Positions 11,916 through 25,545 of a stretch of 64,000 bases of DNA are shown here, piece after piece; the first letter of the stretch is position 1, and each line of letters starts with the position of its first letter. Origin of the DNA: Puffinus mauretanicus. Taxonomy: Eukaryota > Chordata > Aves > Procellariiformes > Procellariidae. Made by a program: the position numbers and the translations under genes. Under the pieces are notes generated by a model. It was given only the letters and a program-made list of their open reading frames with translations, was not told the DNA's origin and did not search any database. Location: assembly GCA_023333565.1 (NCBI GenBank), contig JAJKFH010001679.1, positions 868,001-932,000 of the forward strand, written 5' to 3'.

Positions 11916-14900
11916 GGGCGACAAGCGCTTGCAGAGCGTCCTGCCTGCGGCAACGCTCTTTGTGCCGTCCCAGCGGCTCCCGTCCGTCCGGCAGGACGGC
12001 TCCAGAGTGAGCTGTAAGGTCCCTAAGGAAAACCCCCAAACTGGGGGAAGTCACGCAGTGATTCACTGAGTGGCACCCTTTCCTCTGAGTCAGTCCTGAA
12101 CAAAAGTCCCAGCACGGCTTTAAGATGGGAAACTACGGCTGGATGTGCCGTCCATTAGAGGAGATGGAAAACAAACATCCTGCCCGTGACCGCCACATAA
12201 GGTCTCAGCAGATCTTTTGGAGAGTTTGGTTTTTCACCCTGGTGTTCCTGGCCAAGATCCAACTGCTGTAATTTCAGCCCTCTGGTTCACCCTCCCAGCA
12301 TGGGCTCCTGCTCTCTTGCAGCCTCGGTTGGATTTCTGAACACCAATAAGCAGCTGCTGCAGTTCTGATGGCTGAGGGATGATGTCTCTGTACACACCAC
12401 AGATGACCCGGGAACCCTCAGAGTCAGAGCGTGATGCCGAGAAACAACATTGCCTTCTTCACTTGCACCGAGCAGTGCTTTGGTTTGCATTAAAATCAGA
12501 TATTGCTCAGCATGCTTGACTCCAGCAAAGTGGCTCCCCAGCACTCACTGATGTTGGAACAACTAAGGATTTCACTACATGCAAACGGTTCCCTTTAATC
12601 CCTTCAAAAGCTTCAGGTCTAACACGGAGCTCAGGGAAAAGCTGAGAAGATGGTACAGCATCTTAAGTGAGTAATGCACGTATTGTGTTCCCCTGTCTAT
12701 GGACATAAGAGAGGAAAATTTCTCCACTGCATTTTGTTATCAGCATGCAGCATGCTTGAGAGGCTTCTGATTCTTGGGAGTTGGCCAACCTCCTCCAGTG
12801 CTCTGGAGTCAACACTGCCATCGCCTGATGTCTTGCGGCACACCCCCTCTTGAGCATCAGAAGCTCCTAGAAGGAAAAGCTCAGATAAGGAGTCAGTCAC
12901 TTAAGTCATAGGTTATCTGAAGTTAAGGCTACCTATGGTTTCCTTCCTTTTTCTGTTTTCCATAACCTTCTTCTAAGGCAGTTGTCAACCATATTTCTTA
13001 GATCAAGAACGCTCAGACGACCCCTCCTCATATTATTAATTATTATTACTATGAAATCATGAAAGTCCTCTCGATTAGGGAGAATGTCCCAAATGAAAAA
13101 GCTTTGACTGGATTGCTCCCAGCAATTCAGTTTTCAGCTTTTGCTTTATGCCAACTGTGCAGATACATGTTTTGACTTGTTCAACAGCTGTTCTTGAAAA
13201 TGTAAACAAATATTAAAAATCTGACAACAAAAGTTGACATTAAGTAGCTGGAGAGCTGGGATAGACATCAGCTAATAGGAATTTCCTGCCGCTACTACAT
13301 GTATTTCTACCTTTAATCACTGTCACATTATTTTCTTATCCCGGATTGTCCTACATGGTGTGATAGGAGCAGACATCTGACAGGTCCTAACGAAACCTTT
13401 TAGAATAGACCAAACTTTAAAGATTTGCCTTTGCTGTAAGAAAATAACAATGTTTACAAAAGTTATATACATTTCCGTGTATTAAAATGTTTTTCCCGGG
13501 CAGTCATAGCTGATGTCAACTTTACATATCATTCCATTTTGAAATTTCCAACATGCCCATCTCTACAAGTCCAAGAAAAAAAAGTCCTTTTCTTTACACA
13601 TTCTTTACCTGAAAGTGCTGAAAATCATTTATTTAAAATGAATGGGGATTGATATGAATCTGTTACTTTAACAAGAAACAATTCGGTATTTCCATAAGCA
13701 ATTAGACTATGTTAATAGTCTGCAATCTATCATGCCAAGAAATGACAGAAGCAACTTGTTAACCATATAAAAGTGTCAGGGGTTTTGTTAATGTTTCTTC
13801 TTTAGAGAAAAGATAACTCGCATTTCCATCTGGATCCAACTCAGCTGTTGTGAAAGAGCAGCATCAGCATCCAGAACAGCAGAAACAGCAGAGAGTCAGA
13901 GTTCAGGTCCCAGTGCCATCCTGTTGTTTCTGCAAGAACAGGGCAAACGATCCTGGAAAAATACAGCAGAATGCATCAGGGAGAGGTGTTATACTTGGCT
14001 GTAAAGCTCTCTCTTAAGTAATCACTGGGGGTGTTGACTTGCCTTTCTTTTATTTTGCTTATTAAATATGATCTGTGATCCTGTTAGCACTTTGCATGTC
14101 TCACTGAAGCTTCACACTAGAAAAGGACTGGGATGGAGATTCCTCAGCTGTGGTCTACAGCGCACTGGTGAGCTCACTGTGCCTGCAGTATGCTGGCTTT
14201 CGTCCTGGACTTCAGTTGGGAGGAACAGAGCCAAGGGAAGGAGAAGAGATGAGATAAACAGCAAAGGCAGAAACCATGGTCAACTTTTACAGGAAGGTCA
14301 ATACCCATATTCCTCTAAAGACCTCTTAAAAAGAGGCACAAATGCTTTTTCAGTATGGTTTTCCATGTAATGTAAATTGCCACAGGGATGTTACACAATG
14401 ACTCGGAGGATAAGTGCCCATGAGGCAATTTCTTTATTGAGATGTGGAGCTCATCGCAGAAAAGCTGGAAAACACCTGTAGGCGTACTCTTACTGGAATT
14501 AAATATACCCTGGTCATTGCTTTTCAAGATCCCACGGCGTACAACATCTATTTCTGTCTGTACTCTGAAGGATCCCCTCATTTTTTTCACAGACAAGATA
14601 ATCTACCTGGCTTCTAGCAGAAGAAAGAACATTAAACCACATGGTTAAGGTGGCCCATGATGAAGAGAAGCTGAGTGACATTAGCAAAGCGAGGAAATGA
14701 AACGTGTGGAGTGCAAGATCATGCTAATCCTGAGATGCAGTGTTAGAACTGGCTTTTGATGCAGCGAGGTATTTTTTCCAACCACCATGTTGTATTCCCC
14801 ATGAATATAATAAAAAGCACAGCACTGATGTGCGACCTGAAGATCACAGATGTTGAGGGAAAGTTTCCTGATGACTCCAGTGGCCTCTGGATGACAATCT

Positions 14901-16694
14901 TTGCAGGAAGCACCATCAATTACCAAAATAGCCTCAACCATACCAAAACCCTGAGAAAATTAGTTCACTAAGCCGTATGTATTTGTGCCACATTTTCTAC
15001 CTTAGCTGTCTGTCTCAGGCTGATCTATTTTCAATAATTATTTCTTTCTGGAAGTTTAAAAGCTTGAGTCATTCGAGATGATGAAGTTGCAGGGAAAGCT
15101 CCTCTCCCCGCCCCCAAGTTACAGCACTGTGGAGGCCTTGTTCATGAAACTTCACTCCTTCCTTCCATTAGAAGAACTTGAAATTTGACTGTAAAATGGC
15201 TTTTCAGACAGAGATGTTCCTTTCACATCTTTGAAAGCCAGCATAAACGCAGACAAATCTAGGTTTCAACAACAAAAATTGCCTGAAACACCTTTGGTAC
15301 AAAAGATTTGCCAGCCCAGAGCTGACCAGGACCGATGTAGACGACAACTGGGCCGGTGCACAGACATCTGAGAGCTGCAAAACTCACCCCTGCTGAGAAG
15401 TGAGGGAGGGAAAATCAGGGATGATTCAAGGAGAGAGAAACACATATCCACATATCCAACAGGGATGGGATAAAACTTAGTGGCCAAAGATGGGGAAGAA
15501 GCAGGTTGGCAACAGCTCTGCCCACACATCTTTAAGTGACTGATCTACATTCCCTTACAGTATGGCTATGGTATAGAGTATTCTACAGTATACACTGAAT
15601 TTTCATTTTTCTGTGCAGATTTTCACAGCCTTTTCTTCATCCTGTGGCTTTTACTACCCAAGAAGGGAGAGAGGCGGAACAAAAAGCTGCAAACCGAAGG
15701 GAGCGTGGGTGTGAGGGGGTTTATGTGTGCTTTGGTTTTGAAGCTTTGGCCTGAAAAGAGATATTTGCATTAAGAGACTACAAAAGACGGATGATTTGCT
15801 GTACTGAAAAAGTTAGAAACTCCTGCAACGTCAACACAGTTCATTGAAAGTTAAAAAGGGGGCGTGTTATTTTTAGGTGCTAAGTAATTCACAACATTTT
15901 GTGTTTAAAATAAAATATTCATCTGTATCATTATGAGTCATCTTTGTTCAGATAGTTTACTAAAATATTCTCCTTATGTAATACTATCATCCAACATACC
16001 TGCAATCTCTATTTTATTATAAAGTTGGTGTACACCAGAAAGTCTACATATGTATTTGTGTTCTTAAGGCTAATAACAAAGCGAAACAATATTTCAGGTC
16101 ACTATTAACAAGTTGTAAAATGTTGATTTCTCTCGCTATATTTTCAAATACTCTATGTCTTTTCTATTATTATTTTCCTTCTGCAGTTTATGTGCTGTAT
16201 GCCTGCAGCCAGGAACATGTGTTTCCAATTATCTGAGCTTTCCAAACCAGCTTCGTGTTCAATAGCTACTTTTTTTTTAAGGTACAGCTCCTCCTCCCAC
16301 AGAAGTTAATATTCCTCTCCTTTTTCACACAGCAAACAGCAGTGGCTCTTGATTTCAGGCCCATTTTAGAAATCATTTAATTTGGAGCTCCCCAGACAAG
16401 AATGTCATTTTCTTCTAAAATTCTTGTATGTTTTATGAGACAAAACCAAGCTTTCATATTTAATGTACATAAAGTGTAAAGTGGTATCATCCAGTCCGCC
16501 TTGTATGACATTTTCTTTATTATTTTCCTATATAGTGAAGAATCCAATTTGACCACTAAAGCCATAACAGTAGAAATGTTAGATAGCATCCCATCCTTAC
16601 AACTCCTGCTTAGGCCTTACAAATCCGACCCCTGAAGCACCTGTGCAACCCACAACCTGTAGGTATCCGAGTCATGTGTCTGTTGTAAGGTCAT
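11916..16694. other. Intergenic, nothing recognised
   Basis: A CpG-enriched patch at 11915-12010 is followed by AT-rich DNA. No gene, tRNA or young repeat was recognised. Several T/A homopolymer tracts are present. Confidence 0.45.
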
Positions 16695-16750
16695 AAATTG
16701 TGATTATCCCCATTTATTCATGGAGAACTGAGGCAGACACGTTTGTGCCT
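16695..16750 (-). repeat. MIR-like SINE fragment
   Basis: The + strand reads 'gattatccccattt' followed by 'gagaactgaggcagaca'. This is the reverse complement of the MIR segment around TGCCTCAGTTTCC...AAATGGGGATAAT. Only a short, diverged piece is left. Confidence 0.55.
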
Positions 16751-16786
16751 CTGTGTTGGCTTAGGGCTCAAGCTTGCATTTGAGAT

Positions 16787-17096
16787 TTCTGTGTGCAGCT
16801 CTGGGCCCCACAATGTAAGAAGGATGTGAAGGTCCTTGAATGCATCCAGAGGAGGGCAACAAAGCTGGTGGTAGGGCTGGAAGGCAGGTCCTATGAGCAG
16901 CGGCTAAGGACTCTGGGTTTGTCTAGTTTGGAGAAAAGGAGGCTGAGCGGGGACCTCATTGCTCTCTGCAGCTTCCCGAGGAGGGGAAGTGAGGAGGGAG
17001 GTGCTGAGCTCTTCTCCCTGGGATCCATGATAGGACGCACAGGAACGGTTCAAAGCTTCACCAGGGACACTTAGACTTGATATTAGGAAGCATTTC
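16787..17096 (+). mobile_element. CR1 LINE, 5' part of an interrupted copy
   Basis: This is the 3'-terminal region of a CR1 non-LTR retrotransposon in + orientation. It starts near 'tgcagctctgggccccacaa' and runs through 'agaaaaggaggctgagcggg' and 'gcttcccgaggaggggaagt' to 'gatattaggaagcatttc'. It breaks off at 17096 where another CR1 is inserted, and continues at about 17593. The open frame 16793-17074 is a remnant of the reading frame near the CR1 ORF2 3' end and not a host gene. The copy is 5'-truncated and cannot transpose. Confidence 0.9.
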
Positions 17097-17592
17097 ATAG
17101 AATCATAGAATCATTTAGGTTGGAAAAGACCTTTAAGATCATCAAGTCCAACCGTAAACCTAACACTGCCAAGTCCACCACTAAAACATATCCCTAAGCA
17201 CCACACCTACACATCTTAAATACCTCCAGGGATGGTGACTCAACCACTTCCCTGGCCAGCCTGTTCCAAGGCTTGAACACTCTTTCAGTAAGGAAATTTC
17301 TCCTAATGTCCGATATAAACCTCCCTTGGTGCCACTTGAGGCCATTTCCTCTCGTCCTATTGCTTGTTACTTGGGAGAAGAGACCAACACCCACCTTGCT
17401 ACAACCTCCTTTCAGGTAGTTGTAGCGCATGATAAGGTCTCCCCTCAGCCTCTTCTTCTCCAGGCTAAACAGCCTTGGTTCCCTCAGCCGCTCCTCATAA
17501 GACTTGTGCTCCAGGCCCTACACCACCTTCGTTGCCCTTCTCTGGACATGCTCCAGCACCTCAATGTCTTTCTTGTTGTGAGGGGCCCAACC
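17097..17592 (-). mobile_element. CR1 LINE, minus strand, inserted in an older CR1
   Basis: It begins with the classic avian CR1 3' terminus in reverse ('atagaatcatagaatcat', then 'ttggaaaagacc'). It runs through 'ggccagcctgttccaaggct', 'cctcttcttctccaggctaa' and 'ggacatgctccagcacctca' to about 17592. It is 5'-truncated, with roughly 0.5 kb retained. It sits exactly inside the + strand CR1. The bases 'ttc' at 17094-17096 and 17593-17595 look like a short target duplication or microhomology. Open frames over it on both strands are CR1 shadows. Confidence 0.92.
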
Positions 17593-17794
17593 TTCTTTAC
17601 AGAGAAGGTGGTCAAACACTGGAACAGGCTTCCTAGAGAGGTGGTTGATGCCCCAAGCCTGTCAGTGTTTAAGAGGCATTTGGACAATGCCATTAATAAC
17701 ATGCTTTCACTTTTGGTCAGCCCTGAAGTGGTCAGGCAGTTGGGGACTAGATGATCGTTGTAGGTCCCTTCCAACTGAAATATTCTATTCTATT
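17593..17794 (+). mobile_element. CR1 LINE, 3' part of an interrupted copy
   Basis: The sequence resumes the element broken at 17096. It reads 'ttctttacagagaaggtggt', then 'cactggaacaggcttcctag', 'ggtggttgatgccccaagcc', 'atgatcgttgtaggtccctt' and the terminal 'attctattctatt' tail. The tail type differs from the inserted element's (ATTCTATT versus ATGATTCT), so the two copies belong to different CR1 subfamilies. The + strand open frame 17326-17754 reads through antisense CR1 into this piece and is an artefact of the nesting. Confidence 0.9.
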
Positions 17795-20700
17795 GATCAT
17801 CTGCATCAATGAGACATTGGCCTCCACTCAGGCTTTGGTCTGGGGAAGACCATGGGCTCACCACCCAGAGAAATTCAGGCACAGAGCTGCAAATCGAGAT
17901 GCAGTCCCCATGGACAGTGCAAACAAAACCAACATAAAGCACCTAACAATAAAATGGACTCCACCCTGAGGCACAGTTCATCAAGATAAGAGATGTAGCC
18001 AGAGGGACCCAGGCTGTGTCTTGACTGATCAGAAGGTGTGGGGCAGCATATGAGGGGAGTGAGGTTAGTGCACATCCCTGGGTCCTGCTCCAGGTTGGGA
18101 TGAAGCCATAACACAACTGGACACAGCAGTTTGGAAGTACCCTGAGGTCTGTCAGTTTAAATGAAGCCTGGGTGAGTTGCCCAAGCATAAGAGCTTGAAC
18201 TCAGCATTATCCATGACTCTGCTTAATGACTCTTCATTAACAACTCAATCTGCTTCCTTTGTACGGGGAAAGGACTGGAAAGGGAGCAGAAGGAGTAAGC
18301 CACCCCAAACGTCATGGGCACCGCTGGAGCAGAGCGTGGTCTGGGCCCCAGGCAGCAGAAAGGCTGATCTGAAGGCGTTAAGGTGTTAGGAATAGGCTAT
18401 AAACCCCTGGCCTTTAGTCACTGAGTAACCAAAGACTGAATAACAGATCACTCATCTGACCTCCACATGAGAAAAAGGGCACGATCCCTCATTCGTATGA
18501 GAAGCACCGCATGAACGCTACTGCGTGGTTGCCCTGAGCACCACGAGATATGGGTACCTCCTTCTGAAGCACAAAGCTAGTGGGGCAGTGTGTGCTGCAA
18601 TTAAAAGGTAGGAAAGCAAGATATTTACCCCCAAGAGAGTCATTCAGCCAGAAGCTTAATTCATGTTTGGTGTTGCGTGACCCTCCTTCGTGGATGTGCT
18701 GTGTAGCCCTAAAACAGGTGTGTGGTCAGCGTAATACACTGCAGCGTTTGAAACCTCCGACGATAACACAGCAGAGCGCAACTGAGATATCCTGACTGAA
18801 CCAGGATAAGTGCTTCAGCCGGTGAGCACTCGCGGAGGAACTCGCAGCAAGTGAGAGTGGGGTGAAGGCGGCCACCACCTCCCGCAGAAGAGCTGATGGA
18901 GCCTCTCCCAAGTAGAAGCCTATAACCAGAGCATAACCAGCCTGAACAGTGATGCGATGGGGAGAAAGATGGAAATGAGACATCTGCAGAGCACTTTCCT
19001 CCTTCAGGGAAGTGCTGCATCCTTCTGTGACAATAATGAGTCTCTTCTCTAGTCATTACGTTCTTCTCCCCAAGAGCAGTCAGACCTCTCTGGTGATGGT
19101 CCCCAGTGCTTAGGTAGCGGAGGACAGGAACTGCAACCCTTCTTAGTATGGGATACTCTGACTCATCAGATCTAACAGAGGCGACCACACCATTCTCTCC
19201 TCACCATCCTGGCTTCTCCTTGCAGAAGTCCCATCTTCCTGCAGCAGTTCCAACCTGTTGCTGGGCCATCTCATTTTTACTTACACACTTCAGGGCCATA
19301 ACCTGTTATCTTACCCTGCTGCTTTGTTTCTCAGCCCTGTTTCCTCATTAGCATTTGAGGGTTTGGATTTTGACCACACACACACATGCATACACATAAA
19401 AATCTAACGACCTAAAGGATTACTGTTGGGAAAGATTTGGCTTTGAGTTTAGCTTCCTTGTTGTCATGATGGTCATCACCTATTTCCAAAAGCTGCAACT
19501 GGAATTAGAAGTATCTTTTTTTTTTCCTGTGGCCTTCAGTTTTCCAGACCCCACTAAAGCTCCCTGGGCTAATACCTCTTGTATACAGTCTATGCTGTAT
19601 ACAAATATACCGTGCCTATAGCATATGAAGTTTGCAGCGTTTATAGCAGTGTTGGCTATCAAATGTCTATGACAAGTCTCATGGCACCCATCCATACTTT
19701 TAAATGTCCAACTCCTGGTGATAAGGGATTGACAAGAATTTTAGCACTAATTTTTGTGTATGTATCTAGTCTTCATTTGTAAAAAATGTTTAAAATTATT
19801 GCTCATATGACTTCCAAAGACTCAGATCATGAGAAGCTAACATTTCTTTTTTAAAAAAATCCCATAATTGCTAAACCAGTCTGGTGATCATCTGAGCGTT
19901 TGTCATAGTGTTTATTAATGCCTGGAATTCACGTGTTGTGTTTGTCATTTAAATTTTCTGCAACACACTGAGGAGGCATCTTTTTCACCCATTTTTAGAA
20001 AGGAAGCTGAGGAAGACTTTGGTGGCAAAGGGAGAACAAGCCCGGCGTGATGCTTACAGCGTGTCCAAGATGTCCTCCTAAGCCGGCCCTTTCTGCACGG
20101 CTGACGGCCTGAAAACCTATACAGAACGATGCAAAGTGACACTCAGAAATTCAGATTTCAGCCTTTTCCTCACTCAGCAGCATTTCATTACTACTGATGT
20201 TTGTGGTGTATAATTCAACTTATAGTTGTCTCGGAATGTTAACTGGAGTATCCAGATATCTCTGGCAGACGATGGAGCCAGCAGTTACCCTCACACCATG
20301 GGGATGTCTTTAGGAGATAGCTGTTTTCCTTAGTGACTTTTACTGATTATATATCTATACTGCATATTTTGAGCAGTACTGGTTAGAAAAAATTGTTTGG
20401 ACATGTCTTTGGTTTCCTCTTTTCACATGCCACCTCGGAAAAACAAAATTAGGGGAGAAAAAGAGAACTGAAAAAATTCCCCTCTTTTTGCCATTGCAAG
20501 AAGGAAGGATGAACGAAAAGGAGATGCAAAAAAGGAAATGTTTTGGTGTTTTTTTCCTATTAAAAAAAAAAAGAAACCTATGAAAACATAAAAACAGCTG
20601 AAAATGAAATGTGCACAGCCTCCTGCGCATTGGTACAGCCTGTAGTTACCACCAAGGGTCAAGTGCTTCTTGTCAAGGCAGTTTCTAATGCCTGGACCTT

Positions 20701-23700
20701 TTCGTAACGTCAAGAGGTGCTATTTGCTTAATAAATGTACAAACATGTCGTTAAACCTGTTAGAACACAGCTTCTGCTGTATTTCACTGAATGAACAGTG
20801 GGGAAAGCGGCAACGTTTCTCGTGTAATGCAAGAGCACAGGGCTTGCTGCTGGATGAAGGGGACTCGGTGCTTTTCCTAATGCAACATTGCCAGCAGGGA
20901 TGCTGATCTCAGAAGTAAACCTCCTTGACTGCTCATTTAGGAAGGAGCGGACTAGTAATAAAATTGGCAGGGATCTCCAAGCAAACATGTTAAAATTGAA
21001 AGCCAGTGCACAAAGAGATATGTTTTGTAGCGCAGCAAGAAGTCTCTAAACCAGTTAATTACTCAAGTTTTGTGAGAAAAATAGTGTTTATAGCTTATGG
21101 TAAGCTGTGTCAGCGTTTATGAAATCCTTTTGGTTAGTGTTTTCTACTCATTTTCTCTAATGTTTGCTAAGTTTTAGCATATGTTGTTGTAAATCCAGAC
21201 AGAGTCACAGTGTGAATGGGGAACTTTGTTTAAGCGTGTCGCAGTATTTCTCTGGCATCCAGTTTCTGGTAGCTACTGAGAGGTCTGGGATTGCTGAGCG
21301 CACAGGGCTGGCCACGCTCTAAAGGGAAAGTAAATTAGTTTCACGTGAATATATTGTCATTTTTTTCAAGGGTGTAAAGCCTGAGGGTGACTGAAGGGTG
21401 AAGAATGACAAAACTGGGACCTGCAATTTTTTTTTATCCAAATGTTTTAATTATTGTCTTGAAGTCTTCACCAAATCCAATAAGTCGGGCGGTGAAAATT
21501 AAAGAACTGATCTTCATTTCAAATCTATACTGGTAAAAAAAAAGTTCCTAACTATTTATAACGATAAGGCTTGTCACTGAAACATGAAATATAACAGAGC
21601 TTGGGGCCTCGTAGGTTAATGATAACTCTTTCACGAGCATTTTATTCACAGTCTCAATTATAATTCCATGTGCTTTATCTTTCACATACGTAGCTAAACC
21701 CTTTTAATCTTTAATGAACTGATTTGTCTTAATTCAGTAGCTGTAGAGTCCTTTGTGGAAGAAGTGAGAATTTCGTTACCAGCTCTAGGTCTACAGAAAG
21801 TTACATCCTGGGGATGCAGAGGAAGCGAGCAGAAAGCTCCGCTGCTGTGGGTACATCAAGGGTGGATGTGGTGGAGGGGTTTTTTCCAATTTAAAAGCAA
21901 GCGTCTTCACATCTGTATTGAGTAAGGCCACTGGCTTTTTTTCTCAGGTGATGTTGGATTTTTTGCAGCTGCTGTGCCCTTTCAGGAATCTTTATCCACT
22001 TTTTAGCTTCGATAACTCTGCTGGCCTGAGTTTGAAGTTTTCTCTCTAGCCTGTTTCTGCTGAATGTTTCTGTATGGTTTATTTCTGTCAGCTTTGTTAT
22101 TCTACCATGCTGTCCCTGTTCTCCCTTTTACCAAGACCGACAATAACACCTTTCTGTAGAGCTTTTCAACTGAAATTTCTCGTCAAATGAAACTTGTCAC
22201 AATAAGCACAACCGTTTGTCAACTTTTTTTTTTAACTAGGAAAACAGAAAAGTATAATACTTGTTGTAGTTCTGTAGGGAAATTGTTGGAGCTGTTTTAT
22301 AAACTGATAGCTTTCCGTTGAACATATCAATGAATTCCCCCCCCCCCTTGACATTTTTCTAGACAAAAAGCAGCTTTGCAGCAAGCACTTGCTCTTCTGC
22401 TTAAAGCTAGCTGGAGGACGCTGGTCTTTTTAATTATTGCTTTATCCCCTCTCACCTTGACCTAACTGTGCCCTGGCAGGGAATGTTTGCCTACCTCTAA
22501 CTGATTTACAGCAGATGTTAGTGGTAATAAATTATATCCCACTTCCCCCAGCTCTTTTTTTTCTAGAGCTGCTTGAATGTTTTCAAATGAAAAGTCTCTC
22601 AATCTTAAAAGGCATTTTTTTCAAAATGCATATTTTGGGGGTTTATGAATATTTCCTCTTTTTTCCAGTTATACTGAAAAGTAAAGGCTGCACTTTATTC
22701 TTTTCCTCTATTTACGCTTTCCTTTTGCTACTGGAAAGAGTTGCACTAAGGGGAATATACAAGAAAAGGGAAGGTGAAAAAAAACGTGACAACAGAAGAA
22801 CTTCTATGGAAAAAAGTGAATAACTGAAATAGCTCACTGGCAAAGCACATGGAACAAGAAGGAAAAAAAAAGTCCAACCCTGACATGTTTTAATTTTTCC
22901 CTGTTTTTCCACCAGTTCCCTCCTGACATCATCAAGCAACCATTTGGTACTTGTTTCATGTAGCACGTGCTAGGCAAGGGGAATGACTTCATGCCTCTAA
23001 AGCCAAGCCTTTGTTCTACCAGCTATTTGCGCAGATGCTGCCGCCAGCGCTCCAGCCACGCTCGTAGGGACCGACCTCCATCACCGGCCTCATGCATCCT
23101 GAAAAGTAGGAGGGGAATGACTGGGAACATGACAACCCAACTTGAAAGATGTTTCCTGACTCAGAACTGGGCTGGAGACCAGAGGAGATTTCCTGAGGCA
23201 GGGATGCCCCAAAAGCCCTCTTTTCCACCCCAGCTCTGCTGCCAGGCTCCCCGCCGTGTCGCTTGGCCAACACAACATATCTCAGTAGACCAGGCGTGAT
23301 TTCCAAGCCTGGCCACTTCCAGGGAATGCTGTAACCGATACTGGTTTGCCAGAGCTTCTGTCTTTGAAATAATAAGCAGAAATGCACCGTAAGTAGAAGG
23401 TGCTGAAGGAAGCCTTTTCCTATAATGCTCCTATTTTGTTCCTGGTGGGTACCCTAATGTAATGATATAGGTTAATATTGCATGTGGGACTTACATTAAG
23501 GCTATTTCAGGTGAGTTAATTGCCAATGCCTTAAGCAAGGGCACCGTCAGTGGATATTACCTCTGTGTCTAATTACTTCCACCAGCAAATGGCAAAGTGA
23601 AATTCAAAGTACTAATTTTTATCATTTTTTTGAACCAGAAAATCTGAAGACGCGGCATTTTCTTTCCAACATGCTATATAGGCAGGACCGTCCCAAAAAG

Positions 23701-25436
23701 TCAATTTTAAGAGAGAAGAAGCATTTTTGGAAGCAGGCCCTTGCCTTAGGAGTCAGTGACCTCCGAAAAGCAGTGAAGCCTCCAGTTCTCCTACAGAAAA
23801 CACAGTGAAGTCCCCACCCTGCAAACACACAGGGGTTTGGGGGGAGGGGGGTTGCTTGTAGTGCTGTGGATTTCAATTGGATGACTCTCACGTGAACATC
23901 ACTTTATTAATTACATCTGTGGGAGCGAGGTGTTAGCTCTACGAAATATTATTGCTGCTTCTTACTGTTGTGGATAGCTAAGAGTTTTACATTAATAGTT
24001 TAACCAAGGTAGATATAAAAGAAATCAATTAAGAAGCCTCAAAGAGAAAAAAAAAGTGATGTTGTTAATGTTGGGGAGTGAACCACAAGACACAAAGAGC
24101 AAAGTCTGTATTCCAGAAACAAGCAACCGAACAGGCTTCATCTTACTTTTACTAAGGACTGCAGGGTTTGATCCTCAATTCCTTGACAAAATGGCATAAA
24201 AGGTGTTTTCAAACTCCCCTGTTCCTTTAAGAACGCTCTCCCTCTAATTTCTAAGGTGCCCCCCCATCCCTGCTGCACCAGCCCTGGAGTAAATCATCAC
24301 TGGTACCCTGCAAGTATCTCACAGACAACCATATAAATCTTGCGTTACAGCAAAAGAGCGGAGAAAAAACAAGCAAAACTAATTCTGGACTACCAGGTAG
24401 CCACGGTTGGTGGCACACAGGCGTTCAGGCAGGTTGCCCTGCTGCTGCAGGGCTCAGGTGCCATATCATCTCCTTCTCAGAGGACGAAAATCATACACGT
24501 TTTAACTAAAGCATCACTATGTAGAAATAAAGTGAGGAAACTATCCTCGCCAGAGCAGCGAGGGAAGGAGAAGGCAGGGTTGAACGCGGGGCTGCTGCTC
24601 AGGCTTCCGAGCGCTCAGACTTCGGAGCCCCCCGGGCAGCTCGTGTTTCCAGCGTTGCATATCTGATTTCAGCCTCAGGCACAGGCAGGCTAAGGGTTAA
24701 CGGGAGACGCAGCACGTTAACTGTATCTGTGGAGATTATGGCATGTTTATCCAGTGTTCAGATTTCCTGTCTGAGTGTTTGGATTTCCTGAAATTCCTGC
24801 TATCAGCCCCAGTGCTGTCCACTGAGCAGACCTTTTTCTCTCTCGCTTTTTTTCCCCCCCCCCCTTCTTTTTTTTTTTACTTTGCTCACATGGTAGGTTT
24901 TCCTTCCTGCTCTCTTTCCAGTTGTAGTGCCTGTGTCTCCTCACCGGTCAGGACATTTATGGATGCAGATCAACACTCTTAGACTCCAGAACTCTGGGGA
25001 TCACCGTACATTGGATTTCCTTTTTTATTATTATTATTTTATTTCACTTTATTTTATCTTTTTGTGGCAAGAAAACCTGAAGAAACATGCTCTTTTTCAG
25101 CTGCCCATGGGAGAATATGTTTTAGTCTGAGATGGAATAATGGCCTTAGGTTTGAGGACCAAATCTGGAATGGGAATTCAGACTGCACGCGTCCTGGTGA
25201 GTTACAGCGCGTTGGGGCTGAGCGTGGTTGGTAACGAGCAGCTCTGAGACAGGGACAAAGGCTGAGCGCGTCCATTCAATGCGGCTGCTGAGCAAACTGC
25301 AAAAAGCAGATGGGTGAAGCTGAAGTTAGAACTTTTTCCAAAAAAAACAACTGAAGTCCATTTTTAATTCCTAAAAATACACGCTGCTCTACTGCCCAGA
25401 TCACGTCTAGGTGAACTTTACTGTAGCAAAATGTTA
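17795..25436. other. Intergenic, nothing recognised beyond simple repeats
   Basis: No gene recognised. It holds a short (CA)n run (about 19376-19392), an 11-C tract (22337-22347), an 11-C tract followed by a T tract (24854-24880), and a CpG-richer patch at 24545-24660. Open frames such as 18709-19188 on the minus strand are not protein-like. Confidence 0.45.
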
Positions 25437-25545
25437 AGGCCAGATTCTGCGAGTCCTTACTCATATAAGTAACTTTTACTTACGTAAAGAACCTCAGTGA
25501 CTTTAAAAAGAGCTCACGTAAGAAAAGACTTGCAGAATGGGGCCC
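25437..25545. repeat. Ancient MITE-like element with terminal inverted repeats
   Basis: The left end (GGCCAGATTCTGCGAGTC) is matched in reverse complement by the right end (GACTTGCAGAATGGGGCC), giving imperfect inverted repeats of roughly 30 bp around a degraded core of TTACGTAA-like units. This is the structure of an old, abundant reptilian MITE-type repeat. A direct family match was not possible without a database. Confidence 0.6.

Noticed and set aside
17326..17754. 142-codon + strand frame.
   Set aside because: It is a read-through from antisense CR1 into the sense CR1 piece created by the nested insertion.
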